Below, in pieces: positions 34,791-43,662 of a stretch of 64,000 nucleotides of DNA. This stretch comes from Selenomonadales bacterium. Its GTDB lineage: Bacteria > Bacillota > Clostridia > Christensenellales > QALW01. Location of the stretch: contig QALW01000021.1 in the NCBI GenBank assembly GCA_003150515.1, positions 179,541 to 243,540 of the forward strand, given 5' to 3'. A program made the position numbers and the translations under genes. The notes under the pieces were generated by a model. That model was not told where the DNA came from. It saw only the letters and a program-made list of their open reading frames with translations, and searched no databases. How positions within the stretch are numbered: the stretch's first letter is position 1; each line of letters starts with the position of its first letter.

Positions 34791-36038
34791 TCACACATAA
34801 AAAGCATGATTTCCTAATATGCAATAGAGACTTCTATTTCTCGCCGCCCACGAATTAGTAACAGATTTATTATTAAAATATAAACTGTTGCCCACGGGCT
34901 TCGCTCCAAAATATGCCTCAATAGCCGCGTTTAAACTGGACTGCGAAGGAGTATTGGAAAAATAGCCTTTCTTGGCTGTGCTGAATTGATTCTTAGCAAA
35001 TATAACGCCCTCAATGGTGCCGTTAGTCTGCTTAACGCGATTCATTACAACACTTCCAACGGCCACCTGTCCTGTATAGCTCTCATGTCCTGATTCCGCA
35101 TAAATCAACTGCGCCAAGAGATAAATATCTTCTTTTTTGCTGCTGGAAAGCGAATCATATTTATCCTGAAGGGAACTTGAATCACTAGCAGTAAAATTAA
35201 CTTCCTTGGAGCCGGAACTTTCTCCTTTGAGGGCGCTCTCTAATTTAGCAAACGTCTTAGTACCCGCAATTCCATCTACAACCAGACCGTTATCTCTCTG
35301 AAAATCCTTAACTGCATCACGCGTTATTTCCAGAAACAGACCGGTAGAAGTAGCGTCAAAATAGCCGAGCTTTTTAAGCTGATTCTGCAATTCCTGCACT
35401 TTGCTGCCCTTGTCTCCGTAACGCAGAGTGCCCGCCTTGGCTATATATGTGCTGGTAGTGGTGGTAGTAGATTTAACGGATGTACCCGTCTCGCCTGAAG
35501 CGGAAACGCATTTGCCGGTTAATTTAGCAATGGTATCCTCTCCGACTATACCGTCCGCTTTCAAATTATTATTTTTCTGGAACTGCTTAACGGCGTTGTA
35601 AGTAAGCGAACCGAAATATCCAGTATCATATCTTGAGCCCAGATAACCCTTAATTATGAGCAATCTTTGTATTGCCCGTACATCCTCGCTTCTCTGCCCC
35701 ATCTTATATACATCGCTGGTATCAAAAGAAGTGCTGTCAAATAAGGACATCAAAGTTTTGGGACCAACTACGCCTATAGCGTCTATGCCGTTGTCTTCCT
35801 GATATTCAATAACCGCAGCCTCAGTAATGGTACCAAAATATCCCGTAGTATGCTTCTGCTGCATGTATCCTAAATCAACCAGTCTCTGCTGTATAAGCTT
35901 AACATCATCTCCGCGGCAAGTAATCTCAAACTGTCCAACCGGCCGTTCCGAGGCCGCAGCCGCCGGAAACGCCATAATCATTACGGTTAAAACAAGCAAT
36001 ACTGCAACAATTAATTTACTCTTTAAAAATCGTTTCAT
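34791..36038 (-). CDS. SleB-like cell wall hydrolase with three peptidoglycan-binding domains
   Basis: 415 residues. Signal peptide at 1-28 (cleavage near AAAAS), three PG_binding_1 repeats (GDDVKLIQQRLVDLGYM, SEDVRAIQRLLIIKGYL, GSKVQELQNQLKKLGYF), a Thr/Ser linker, and a C-terminal SleB/CwlJ hydrolase domain (LLAQLIYAESGHESYTGQVA with the catalytic Glu, AVGSVVMNRV, YFNNKSV). It would cut cortex or vegetative peptidoglycan, possibly in germination, although three binding repeats are more than in classical SleB. The leader carries a pseudoknot; palindromes D and E flank the gene. Confidence 0.92.
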   Translation of the reverse strand: MKRFLKSKLIVAVLLVLTVMIMAFPAAAASERPVGQFEITCRGDDVKLIQQRLVDLGYMQQKHTTGYFGTITEAAVIEYQEDNGIDAIGVVGPKTLMSLFDSTSFDTSDVYKMGQRSEDVRAIQRLLIIKGYLGSRYDTGYFGSLTYNAVKQFQKNNNLKADGIVGEDTIAKLTGKCVSASGETGTSVKSTTTTTSTYIAKAGTLRYGDKGSKVQELQNQLKKLGYFDATSTGLFLEITRDAVKDFQRDNGLVVDGIAGTKTFAKLESALKGESSGSKEVNFTASDSSSLQDKYDSLSSSKKEDIYLLAQLIYAESGHESYTGQVAVGSVVMNRVKQTNGTIEGVIFAKNQFSTAKKGYFSNTPSQSSLNAAIEAYFGAKPVGNSLYFNNKSVTNSWAARNRSLYCILGNHAFYV

Positions 36039-36056
36039 CAGGTTTGCCTCCTTAAT

Positions 36057-36112
36057 GCGCCTTAACAGGGTATGGGCGCTTCAAATTGCTACCCTATGGC
36101 AATAATTATGCC
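36057..36112 (-). promoter_or_regulatory. 5' leader pseudoknot of SleB-like gene (candidate regulatory RNA)
   Basis: In the mRNA a small hairpin (GGCA/TGCC, 36112-36098) is followed by AGGGTA (36095-36090), whose loop contains GCGCC (36079-36075), the partner TACCCT (36072-36067) and then GGCGC (36061-36057), which pairs with the loop. This is an H-type pseudoknot of 6 and 5 pairs. AGGAGG begins five bases later, so folding could control translation. It matches no riboswitch class that I recognise. Confidence 0.55.
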
Positions 36113-36135
36113 TCTTGTTTTTAATTTATGCACGC

Positions 36136-36164
36136 ATTATAACACGAGTGAAATGAAAATGCAA
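36136..36164 (-). promoter_or_regulatory. promoter of SleB-like gene
   Basis: Minus strand TTGCAT (36164-36159), 17 bases, TATAAT (36141-36136): a housekeeping-type promoter giving a leader of about 90 bases that contains the pseudoknot. Confidence 0.75.
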
Positions 36165-36235
36165 TAGTTTTGTAATATTTAATTGTGAATTTTTTATGTG
36201 CGCCTTTTTACGAGGAAATATTTTAAAATTTTTCA

Positions 36236-36412
36236 GGCTGGCCCTGGGCGCGTAAACGCGCCCAGGGCCAAAGTCTCAATATAGCCCGGAAAGCTTTGCT
36301 TTCCGGGCTATATTGAGACTTTGCGCCCGGCCTAAAGGCCGGGCGCAGCCCTTTAAATAAACGGCCGATGGGCTCAAGATATCAAAAATGATATCTTGAG
36401 CCCATCGGCCGT
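36236..36412. repeat. palindrome array E: four perfect hairpins
   Basis: Hairpins at 36240-36269 (13 pairs, loop TAAA), 36270-36322 (25 pairs, loop TTT), 36323-36346 (10 pairs, loop TAAA) and 36361-36412 (24 pairs, loop AAAA). The first three abut without a spare base and are framed by GGCT (36236) and AGCC (36347), again giving a three-hairpin cloverleaf. It lies upstream of the SleB-like promoter. Confidence 0.93.
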
Positions 36413-36450
36413 AATTTAAAAATAACTCAATTAAATCAGTTAAAAATAAA

Positions 36451-36732
36451 TTAAGATTCAGCTATTTCACTATTCTCAGGACTGGCATTATCCTCCGAAG
36501 CATCCGAAGTCGCTCCCGAAGTAGCTCCAAAAGTTCCGTTTGACATTGAATTATACGGCGGCGTATAGTAATGCGTTGCCGTTTGAGTATTATCGGGCTT
36601 TTGCGTTTCTTCCGGCTTAACTGTCTGAGTATTTCTCTCTGGCGAAGCCGAAGGCAGCATATCATCCGCCGCACATGAACCCAAAATCAAACAAGCCGCG
36701 GCAATTACACCCGCAACTAATGCTTTTTTCAT
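36451..36732 (-). CDS. small lipoprotein of unknown function
   Basis: 93 residues. Signal peptide with lipobox LGSC at about 17-20, then a short disordered Ser/Thr/Pro/Gln-rich chain (PEETQKPDNTQTATHYYTPP, later GATSGATSDASEDNAS). No domain is recognised. A GGAGAGA ribosome site lies before the ATG, and the low-complexity composition is normal for secreted lipoproteins. Transcription runs towards palindrome E. Confidence 0.7.
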   Translation of the reverse strand: MKKALVAGVIAAACLILGSCAADDMLPSASPERNTQTVKPEETQKPDNTQTATHYYTPPYNSMSNGTFGATSGATSDASEDNASPENSEIAES

Positions 36733-36981
36733 CTGTTCTCTCCTTCATAATATATTAATTTAAGCGCAATACCCCTTGCATATAAGCACACAGTTTTATT
36801 ACGCTATAAAGAATATTGCGATATAGCAATTTCGGCATTAAAACTATAATGCGATGCTTATATATCAATAAGTAAATAATGCGTTAATATTATTATGCCG
36901 AAAAAAACAGAAAAAATTATATTATTTATTGGTATATGTCATTGCTTAACAACACATAAAAGTATTTTTTCACAATATCAG
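36733..36981. other. AT-rich intergenic region before tyrS
   Basis: Divergent spacer between the small lipoprotein and tyrS. I see no open frame, no T-box AGGGTGGNACCGCG motif and no hairpin terminator, although tyrS genes of Firmicutes often carry a T-box. Confidence 0.6.
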
Positions 36982-37008
36982 TTGCTAAAATGTTAAAGTT
37001 GGTATAAT
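36982..37008 (+). promoter_or_regulatory. promoter of tyrS
   Basis: TATAAT at 37003-37008 with TTGCTA at 36982-36987, a short 15-base spacer; the -10 box is convincing and the -35 box less so. Confidence 0.45.
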
Positions 37009-37077
37009 ATAAATAATTAACAAAGCTTTGATTATTCTGTTCTGCCCAAAGAATAACAAAATTAAGGAGTGAAAAAA

Positions 37078-38301
37078 ATGGCAAACGTTTTGGATACTCT
37101 CAGAAGCCGCGGATTTGTCAAACAAGTGGTATTTGAGGAGGAGCTATATAAATTACTGGACAGCCAAAGCGTAACCTTTTATTCGGGATTTGATCCCACT
37201 GCCGACAGCCTGCATGTAGGACATTTCGTTCTGCTTATGGCCTTGGCTCATATGCAGAGGGCCGGTCATAAACCCATTGTGCTGGTAGGCGGTGGTACGG
37301 TTATCATCGGTGATCCATCGGGACGCACGGACATGCGTCAAATGCTGGACGGCAATTCAATAAATAATAACGTAGAGCGATTTAAACAGCAGATTTCCCG
37401 GTTTATTGATTTTTCAGACGATAAAGCCCTGATGGTTAATAACGCCGAATGGCTGATGAATATTAATTACCTCGAATTTATGAGAGATATCGGCGTGCAT
37501 TTTTCCGTAAACAAAATGCTTACAGCCGAATGCTTTAAATCCCGGATGGAACGGGGCTTGACTTTTTTTGAATTCAATTACATGCTGCTTCAGGCATACG
37601 ACTTTCTGCGGCTGAACAGAACTGAGGGCGCAGTATTGCAAATGGGCGGCGACGACCAATGGTCCAACATGCTGGCCGGAGCCGATTTAATACGCCGCAA
37701 AGAGCGCAAGGATGCCTTTGTTTTAACCATTCCTCTGCTTACTACGGCTGACGGGCGTAAAATGGGCAAAACCCAGGCGGGAGCCGTATGGCTGGATCCT
37801 GAAAAAACTTCCCCCTATGATTTTTATCAGTATTGGCGCAATACTGACGACAGAGACGTGGAAAAATGCCTTAAGCTGCTTACTTTTCTGCCCCTCGACG
37901 AAATCAGCGAGCTTTGCGCTTATAAGGATGAGCGCATTAATATGGCTAAACGCAGGCTGGCGTTTGAAGTATGCTCCATAGTACACGGCCGGGATGAGGC
38001 CGTAAAGGCTCAAAACGCCGCGGAAGCCGTTTTCGGAGTTGGAAATTTGGATAATATGCCCTCTTTGGAACTCCTCCGCAGCCAAACGGGCGAAAGCTTA
38101 AAAGTAGTAGACGCGCTGAGCCTGGCTCAAATGGTTAAAAGCAAGAGCGAAGCGCGGCGGCTTATTGAAGGAGGAGGCGTCTCGGTCAACGATATTAAAA
38201 TTCAGAGCGTAGACGACTTTATTCCCGCCGAGGCCATGCAGGAGGGGCAATTCATTCTGCATAAGGGCAAAAAAGCGCATCTGCGCATTATATTAAAATA
38301 A
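37078..38301 (+). CDS. tyrS: tyrosyl-tRNA synthetase
   Basis: 407 residues. Class I synthetase charging tRNA-Tyr. The HIGH-type motif is LHVGHFV (about residue 46), the KMSKS-type loop is GRKMGKTQAG, and QMGGDDQWSNM is the tyrosine/ATP site. A C-terminal S4 domain (ARRLIEGGGVSVNDIK) binds tRNA. AAGGAG at 37064-37069 supports the ATG at 37078 over a GTG at 37069. Overlaps the yigZ start by one base. Confidence 0.96.
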   Translation: MANVLDTLRSRGFVKQVVFEEELYKLLDSQSVTFYSGFDPTADSLHVGHFVLLMALAHMQRAGHKPIVLVGGGTVIIGDPSGRTDMRQMLDGNSINNNVERFKQQISRFIDFSDDKALMVNNAEWLMNINYLEFMRDIGVHFSVNKMLTAECFKSRMERGLTFFEFNYMLLQAYDFLRLNRTEGAVLQMGGDDQWSNMLAGADLIRRKERKDAFVLTIPLLTTADGRKMGKTQAGAVWLDPEKTSPYDFYQYWRNTDDRDVEKCLKLLTFLPLDEISELCAYKDERINMAKRRLAFEVCSIVHGRDEAVKAQNAAEAVFGVGNLDNMPSLELLRSQTGESLKVVDALSLAQMVKSKSEARRLIEGGGVSVNDIKIQSVDDFIPAEAMQEGQFILHKGKKAHLRIILK

Positions 38302-38948
38302 TGGAGACCTACCGTACCCTCCTTAATGACGGGAAAAGCGAATACATTATAAATAAATCCCGCTTTATCGCCCGCGCGCAGCATATTAACTGCCAGGAAG
38401 AAGCAGATAAAGCGCTTAGTGAAGAAAAAAAGGCGTATCCTGACGCTACCCATCATTGCAGCGCATATATTTTGGACCCTAAAGGGAATGTTGCCCGCTT
38501 TAACGACGACGGAGAACCGCAGGGCACGGCGGGCAAACCCATTCTGGAGGTTATGCGCCGCCAGGAGCTTGCGCAGGCCATTGTAATTGTAACCCGCTAT
38601 TTCGGCGGTATTCTTCTGGGCGCCGCCGGCCTTATCCGGGCATACGCGCATTCGGCCGCTTTGGCCGTTGAGCAAGCAGGGATATGCCAGATGTATAAAA
38701 GCGTGTTTTTTGAGCTTAAAACAGATTATAAGGAATTGGACAGGCTTAAATATCTGCTCTCTCTGCCCGAAAACAGCTTTATACGTCAGCTTGAAACCAT
38801 ATACGCCGAACGCCCCGTCCTCAAAATGCTGATTAAAAAGGCGGACGCGGAAAACGCGCGGGAGAAACTAAATAAATATCTGTCCGGACGCTTAATACTG
38901 AACATATCCGAGGCTGGCTATATGCCTTGGCAAACGGATATTAAATAA
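38301..38948 (+). CDS. YigZ/IMPACT family protein
   Basis: 215 residues. N-terminal UPF0029/IMPACT domain with the strongly conserved FNDDGEPQGTAGKPIL and VTRYFGGILLGAAGLIRAY, then a C-terminal DUF1949 domain. The molecular role is unclear; the family is associated with translation stress and nucleic acid binding. The ATG overlaps the tyrS stop (TAATG), so the two genes are translated together. Confidence 0.92.
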   Translation: METYRTLLNDGKSEYIINKSRFIARAQHINCQEEADKALSEEKKAYPDATHHCSAYILDPKGNVARFNDDGEPQGTAGKPILEVMRRQELAQAIVIVTRYFGGILLGAAGLIRAYAHSAALAVEQAGICQMYKSVFFELKTDYKELDRLKYLLSLPENSFIRQLETIYAERPVLKMLIKKADAENAREKLNKYLSGRLILNISEAGYMPWQTDIK

Positions 38949-38967
38949 TTTATTGAGGTGATATAAA

Positions 38968-40026
38968 ATGAGAATTCAAAAAGCTACGGTGCTTAAGGAA
39001 AAGCCCCAGGACGAAAATAAGCTTGGTTTCGGCCAGGTCTATACCGACCATATGCTTATGATGGACTATTCCCCCCAGGAGGGCTGGCATGATATGCGCG
39101 TCGTTCCTTATCAATCCCTGCCCCTGGATCCCGCCTGCATGGCTCTGCATTACGGGCAGGCTATTTTTGAGGGACTTAAGGCTTATAAGGGAAAGGACGG
39201 CCAGATACGCTTATTCCGTCCCAGCAGCAATTTCGAGCGCATGAACCGTTCGGGAGAAAGGCTTTGCATTCCGCCCATCAATGTTGATGAAGCGGTTAAA
39301 GGCCTGGAAGAGCTTATAAGAATAGAGCAGGATTGGATTCCTACCGCCCCCAACACCTCTCTTTATATTCGTCCTACCATAATAGCTACCGACGCTCATC
39401 TTGGAGTGCGCGCGTCCAATACATATCTGTTTTATATTATTCTCTCCCCCGTCGGCCCCTATTATAAGGAGGGACTTAACCCTGTCAAAATATTCGTGGA
39501 GGACGAATATGTCCGCGCCGTGCGCGGAGGCACAGGCTTTACCAAATGCGCGGGCAATTATGCAGCCAGCCTTATAGGAAGCGAGCACGCCAAAGAGGTG
39601 GGCTATTCCCAGGTGCTCTGGCTGGACGGCGTAGAGCGCAAATATGTTGAAGAAGTGGGCTCCATGAACATATTCTTCGTTATAGACAACACTCTTATCA
39701 CTCCTCCCCTGGAAGGAAGCATCCTGGGAGGCATAACCAGGGATTCAGTAATTAAATACGCCAAATATAAAGGCCTGAAAGTGGAAGAGCGCAGGCTGCC
39801 CATTAAGGAAGTATTTGACGCCGCCGCTCAGGGCAGGCTGAACGAATGCTTCGGCACGGGAACCGCCGCCGTAATTTCTCCTGTAGGAATGCTGCGCATG
39901 GAGGATCAGGAAATAGTCATAAACAATAATCAGATAGGCCCCATGGCGCAGATGATGTATGATGAAATAACCGGCATACAATACGGACGTCTGGAAGATC
40001 CCTTCGGCTGGGTTATAAAGCTATAA
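38968..40026 (+). CDS. ilvE: branched-chain amino acid aminotransferase
   Basis: 352 residues, class IV PLP aminotransferase of the type II (long) group. Signatures: MALHYGQAIFEGLKAYKG, the PLP lysine in GFTKCAGNYAAS, VEEVGSMNIFFV and CFGTGTAAVISPVG. Catalyses the last step of leucine, isoleucine and valine synthesis and the first step of their breakdown. GAGGTG lies upstream of the ATG. Third gene after tyrS-yigZ, followed by a strong terminator. Confidence 0.96.
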   Translation: MRIQKATVLKEKPQDENKLGFGQVYTDHMLMMDYSPQEGWHDMRVVPYQSLPLDPACMALHYGQAIFEGLKAYKGKDGQIRLFRPSSNFERMNRSGERLCIPPINVDEAVKGLEELIRIEQDWIPTAPNTSLYIRPTIIATDAHLGVRASNTYLFYIILSPVGPYYKEGLNPVKIFVEDEYVRAVRGGTGFTKCAGNYAASLIGSEHAKEVGYSQVLWLDGVERKYVEEVGSMNIFFVIDNTLITPPLEGSILGGITRDSVIKYAKYKGLKVEERRLPIKEVFDAAAQGRLNECFGTGTAAVISPVGMLRMEDQEIVINNNQIGPMAQMMYDEITGIQYGRLEDPFGWVIKL

Positions 40027-40050
40027 AATATATTTTATAGCTGCCGCTTT

Positions 40051-40083
40051 AAAGGCCGCGGAATAATAATTCCGCGGCCTTTT
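40051..40083 (+). terminator. terminator after ilvE
   Basis: AAAGGCCGCGGAA (40051-40063) pairs with TTCCGCGGCCTTT (40070-40082), loop TAATAA, four T residues at the end. Confidence 0.9.
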
Positions 40084-40126
40084 CGCATTTAATTATAAAA
40101 CGCTCCGCCTGCGCCGGCGGATAAAG

Positions 40127-40288
40127 CTAATTTTCCATATCTCCGTCCTGTTTGGAAGAACGCCCGGAACACTGCGCGCAGCCTGAGCAGCCCCAGCAGC
40201 GGCTTTTATTCTTTTTTCTGCGCAAATAAATCCTGCGCGCAGCCCAGGCTGCATAAAGCAGCAGAAGAATTATTATCACAGCCGCCAT
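40127..40288 (-). CDS. FeoB-associated Cys-rich membrane protein
   Basis: 53 residues, easily missed because of size. One N-terminal membrane helix (AAVIIILLLLYAAWAARRIY), a basic stretch, then a cysteine cluster RCWGCSGCAQCSGRSS. This is the pattern of the small Cys-rich proteins encoded beside feoB in Clostridia and other Firmicutes. It lies downstream of feoB on the same strand, separated by a small palindromic repeat. A role in ferrous iron handling is inferred from context. AAAGGA precedes the ATG. Confidence 0.82.
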   Translation of the reverse strand: MAAVIIILLLLYAAWAARRIYLRRKKNKSRCWGCSGCAQCSGRSSKQDGDMEN

Positions 40289-40324
40289 TGAAAATTAAAA
40301 ATCCTTTCGTTAGGCGATGCAAAC

Positions 40325-40395
40325 AGGATACAATGCGTTTTGCAGGAAAAGCCCGCCGAGGGGAAAATCCTTCCACGCCCGGCGCATTATATCCT
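40325..40395. repeat. short inverted repeat related to the MITE-like family
   Basis: AGGATACAATGCG (40325-40337) and CGCATTATATCCT (40383-40395) are inverted copies with one mismatch. The inner bases TACAATGCGTTTTGC resemble the ends of the other elements. It sits between feoB and the Cys-rich gene. Confidence 0.6.
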
Positions 40396-40449
40396 GATCC
40401 TACCGCCTGGACAATATAAGCAAAGAGGCGTTAAATATCCGCTCCTGAT

Positions 40450-42492
40450 CTATACAAATAACAGAGCTATATGATAAACGCAGAATGTAATCAGCCACGC
40501 TACTGCGAGCTGGAAAAAGGCCGTAAAGCCCATCCAGCCCCAGCTATTGGATTCCTTGCGGATAGCCGCCAGCGCCGCGGCGCAGGGAATATAAAGCAGG
40601 CAAAATACCATAAGGCAAAAGGCGTTGAGCGCGCCGAAGCCTATGCCCTGCAATGCGGCCGAAAACGCCGCCATGCCTTCGGGCGAGCTGGCGTTGACTA
40701 TTCCAAAAAGTATCGCGCAGCTAGATACCACCACTTCTTTGGCGGATATTCCAGCTATAAGCGCCACGGCTATCTGCCAGAAGCCAAGCCCTATAGGCGC
40801 AAAAAATGGAGTAAGCCATCTGCCTATAATCGCCCCGAAGCTGCCCGTCATATCCTCGGCAAAGCCGTGCGGCCCAAAATTAAGCAGCGCCCAAATTATA
40901 ATGGTAGCAAGGAAAATGGTCGTGCCCGCTTTTCCCAAATAATCCTTTACCTTTTCCCAGACGTAAATAGCCACCGTCCTGGCGTCGGGCAGCTTATATT
41001 CGGGCAGTTCTATCATCAGATAATTCAAGCTCTTCTTTCTATCCAGCAAATGCAGAACAGCCGAAACCAGAATGGCTACCAGAATGCCTATTAAATACAT
41101 CGAATACGCCGCCAGCATGGCGTTCTCATGGAAAAACATCTCCGCGAAGAGAATATATATAGTCAGCCGGGCATTGCAGCTCATAAACGGAGTAACCAGC
41201 ATAACCTTATATCTATCCCGCTTATTTTCCAGCGCACGGGAAGCCATAATGGCGGGAACAGTGCATCCGAAGCCCAGCAGCATAGGTATAAACGCCTTGC
41301 CCGAAAGCCCCAGCTTACTCATAATGCCCTCCATTACATAGGCGACGCGGGCCATATAGCCGCTGTCCTCCAAAAGCGCAAGACATAGAAAAAGTATAAG
41401 AATATTAGGCAGAAAAGTAATAATTGTGCCCACGCCCGCAATAATTCCGTCCACTACCAGCGAGGTTATAATTTCTCCTGCGTTGATTGCCCCAAGGCCC
41501 GTTTCAACCACGCCCGAAAGCCAGCCTATGCCTAATTCAAAAAAGCCCTTAAGCCAGTCCCCTACTGTAAAAGTAAGAAAAAAGGTAACAGCCATAATAA
41601 GCAGAAAAATAGGAATGCTCCAGATTCTGCTGGTTAAAAGCTTGTCCACGCGCTCGGTAAACATATCCTGCTTCTGTTTATGAAGCACAACCTCGTCTAT
41701 TATTTCGCTTATAAAATCATATTTCTGATTGATAATATCCGATTCATAGCTGCGGTCCAGCACCTCGGGCAGATTAACGGGATATTTCTGAGCAATCTCT
41801 TTATCTCCCTCCAGCAGTTTCAATGCATGCCAGCGAAGATTATTTAAATCAGGATATAATTTTTGCAGTTCCGGAATTATTTTATCAATTTTATCCTCAA
41901 GCTCATCCGAATAGACCATGGCATATTCCGAATGATGATCGTGCGCGTGCTGGGAAATATCCTTATGATTATGCAGCAGGAAATCATTATTAGAGCCGTC
42001 CTTATGATGAGCCGCGGCATGAAGCAGGGCGTCCAGCCCCCTGCGCTTGCGCGCCGAAACGGGAATAACAGGAATGCCCAGCATTTCGGGCAGACGGTGC
42101 ATATCTATTTCCATACCCCGTTTTTCCACAATATCCATCATATTGAGAGCCAGCACAACCGGCTTGCCTAATTCCAGAAGCTGCAAAGTTAAATATAAGC
42201 TCCGTTCCAAAGCGGACGCGTCCGCAACGTTGATAATAACATCCACTTCCGAGCTCAGGATAAACTGCCGGGAAACCGTCTCCTCCATAGTATAGGAGGT
42301 AAGGCTGTAAGTGCCCGGCAAATCCACCAGGCGTATATTAAGGTCATGATCCTTAATGGCCCCCTCCACCTTCTCAACGGTAACGCCAGGCCAATTGGCA
42401 ACTTTCAGATTTGCTCCGGTATAAGCGTTAAAAAGGGTGGTCTTGCCGCAGTTGGGATTGCCTATAAAGCCTATAGTCATGCTACCGCTCAT
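40450..42492 (-). CDS. feoB: ferrous iron transport protein B
   Basis: 680 residues. N-terminal GTPase domain (G1 GNPNCGKTT at about 11-19, G3 DLPGTYSL, then NMMD) followed by a His-rich stretch (HNHKDISQHAHDHHSEYAM, about 177-195) and a membrane part with two Gate domains and the conserved GFGCTVPAIMASR and AGISAKEVVVSS loops. It imports Fe(II). The His-rich insertion between the GTPase and the membrane domain is notable and may bind metal. Its start overlaps the end of feoA. Confidence 0.96.
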   Translation of the reverse strand: MSGSMTIGFIGNPNCGKTTLFNAYTGANLKVANWPGVTVEKVEGAIKDHDLNIRLVDLPGTYSLTSYTMEETVSRQFILSSEVDVIINVADASALERSLYLTLQLLELGKPVVLALNMMDIVEKRGMEIDMHRLPEMLGIPVIPVSARKRRGLDALLHAAAHHKDGSNNDFLLHNHKDISQHAHDHHSEYAMVYSDELEDKIDKIIPELQKLYPDLNNLRWHALKLLEGDKEIAQKYPVNLPEVLDRSYESDIINQKYDFISEIIDEVVLHKQKQDMFTERVDKLLTSRIWSIPIFLLIMAVTFFLTFTVGDWLKGFFELGIGWLSGVVETGLGAINAGEIITSLVVDGIIAGVGTIITFLPNILILFLCLALLEDSGYMARVAYVMEGIMSKLGLSGKAFIPMLLGFGCTVPAIMASRALENKRDRYKVMLVTPFMSCNARLTIYILFAEMFFHENAMLAAYSMYLIGILVAILVSAVLHLLDRKKSLNYLMIELPEYKLPDARTVAIYVWEKVKDYLGKAGTTIFLATIIIWALLNFGPHGFAEDMTGSFGAIIGRWLTPFFAPIGLGFWQIAVALIAGISAKEVVVSSCAILFGIVNASSPEGMAAFSAALQGIGFGALNAFCLMVFCLLYIPCAAALAAIRKESNSWGWMGFTAFFQLAVAWLITFCVYHIALLFV

Positions 42493-42718
42493 TTTCCCCG
42501 TCTTCCTTTACCTCAATATTTTTAGTAATATTATACCCAAGCGCAAAACGGGTGCCTCTCAATTTTATAATAAGGATTCCCTTTCCCTTGCGGTTGAGAA
42601 CAGAAACCGGAGTTTGGCGAGTCATGCCCAGAGCCTCCAGCCTGCGTTCCATTTCAAAAGGCAGCTTGATATTTTCCACTATATACGCGCGCCCTATTTG
42701 TGCGTCCTTTAAAAGCAT
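42482..42718 (-). CDS. feoA: ferrous iron transport protein A
   Basis: 78 residues, a single SH3-like FeoA domain: RRLEALGMTRQTPVSVLNRKG and LIIKLRGTRFALGYNITKNIEV. It supports FeoB function at the membrane. It overlaps feoB by 11 bases. GGAGGGG lies just before the start. No clear Fur box was found upstream by eye. Confidence 0.93.
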   Translation of the reverse strand: MLLKDAQIGRAYIVENIKLPFEMERRLEALGMTRQTPVSVLNRKGKGILIIKLRGTRFALGYNITKNIEVKEDGENER

Positions 42719-42790
42719 TTATACCCCTCCAAGGCCTGTTAAAATCTATTGGCTTTCATCCGAATAAGGCCGCCGCAGGCACAGCACCAT

Positions 42791-42823
42791 AAAAAAGCCC
42801 GCCGCAGCAATACGCGGCAGGCT
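42791..42823 (-). terminator. terminator of ABC exporter pair
   Basis: On the minus strand AGCCTGCCGCG pairs with GCGGCGGGCT (one mismatch) and is followed by six T. Confidence 0.8.
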
Positions 42824-42837
42824 AATACGCAGGCGTA

Positions 42838-43662
42838 TTATTCAAGATTCAGCCTTTTAGTCATTATGCTCTTGCATATTCCGAAAGCAGCTCCGAAAAT
42901 ACAGATATAAAGCGCGGAATTGACAGCGGTAACAATATGATATGCTCCGCCCGCTTCCAAAGCAGGCATTCCGTTAAAGGATATGCCGGCGACTATTATA
43001 TTCACCAGGCCGGTAACCCAGGAAAGGCCCATAGTTATCGCAAAATACAGCAATATGGCTATCAGCACCTTATGCTTAGCCGCAACAGCGCTGCCTAAAG
43101 TTATACAAAGATAAATAATCATCATATTGGAAAACACGCTGATTAACAGGCTGACCAGCAATTCGGCAACAAATAAGCCCGGCTGAATTCCTGTGACCGA
43201 AAGGATATATTCAATAGACGTCGTTATATAGGCAAAAATATTTTCTCCCGTATAATTCCCCGCCGCCTGAATTATTCCTCCGAACAGAAGTCCAAAAGAG
43301 ACTATAACGCCCGCTCCTGAAATAACCGTCCAAAAAGCTCCGGAAATCAGCTTGGCCCAAAGCTGCTGAGAAGGAGTAACGGGCAGGGTAAAGGAAAGAT
43401 AGCCCTCGTCCTTATAAAGGTTGGTATAAAATCTCTGAATAATAAATACCAGCGTTAAAATGCCCACAGCCGCCAAAGCAAGAACTGTAAAAATCATGCC
43501 GCTGCTCCAAAAAAGCTGAAGCATTATATTATTGCCGCCCGAAGTCACGGCAAGCTGAAATAAAAGCAGAGTTAAAAGAGAAATGAGCATCCCGCCCAAA
43601 ACACAAAGCAGAATTTTTTTATACAGCGCTTTAAATTCATATTTAATGAGCTTGCCTAACAT
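42838..43662 (-). CDS. ABC-2 type transporter permease
   Basis: 274 residues, six hydrophobic segments; starts MLGKLIKYEFKALYKK, the usual N-terminus of this permease family. It pairs with the ATPase encoded upstream; start and stop overlap by seven bases. The ATG at 43662 is chosen because GGGAGG lies 8 bases before it; an upstream frame extension lies inside the ATPase gene. The substrate is unknown; such pairs export peptides, lantibiotics or membrane-damaging compounds. Confidence 0.85.
   Translation of the reverse strand: MLGKLIKYEFKALYKKILLCVLGGMLISLLTLLLFQLAVTSGGNNIMLQLFWSSGMIFTVLALAAVGILTLVFIIQRFYTNLYKDEGYLSFTLPVTPSQQLWAKLISGAFWTVISGAGVIVSFGLLFGGIIQAAGNYTGENIFAYITTSIEYILSVTGIQPGLFVAELLVSLLISVFSNMMIIYLCITLGSAVAAKHKVLIAILLYFAITMGLSWVTGLVNIIVAGISFNGMPALEAGGAYHIVTAVNSALYICIFGAAFGICKSIMTKRLNLE

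Noticed and set aside
36057..36112. ydaO (c-di-AMP) riboswitch before the SleB-like gene
   Set aside because: Such switches often precede wall hydrolases, but they are over 100 nt with characteristic GGGGAA blocks; this leader is about half that size and lacks them.
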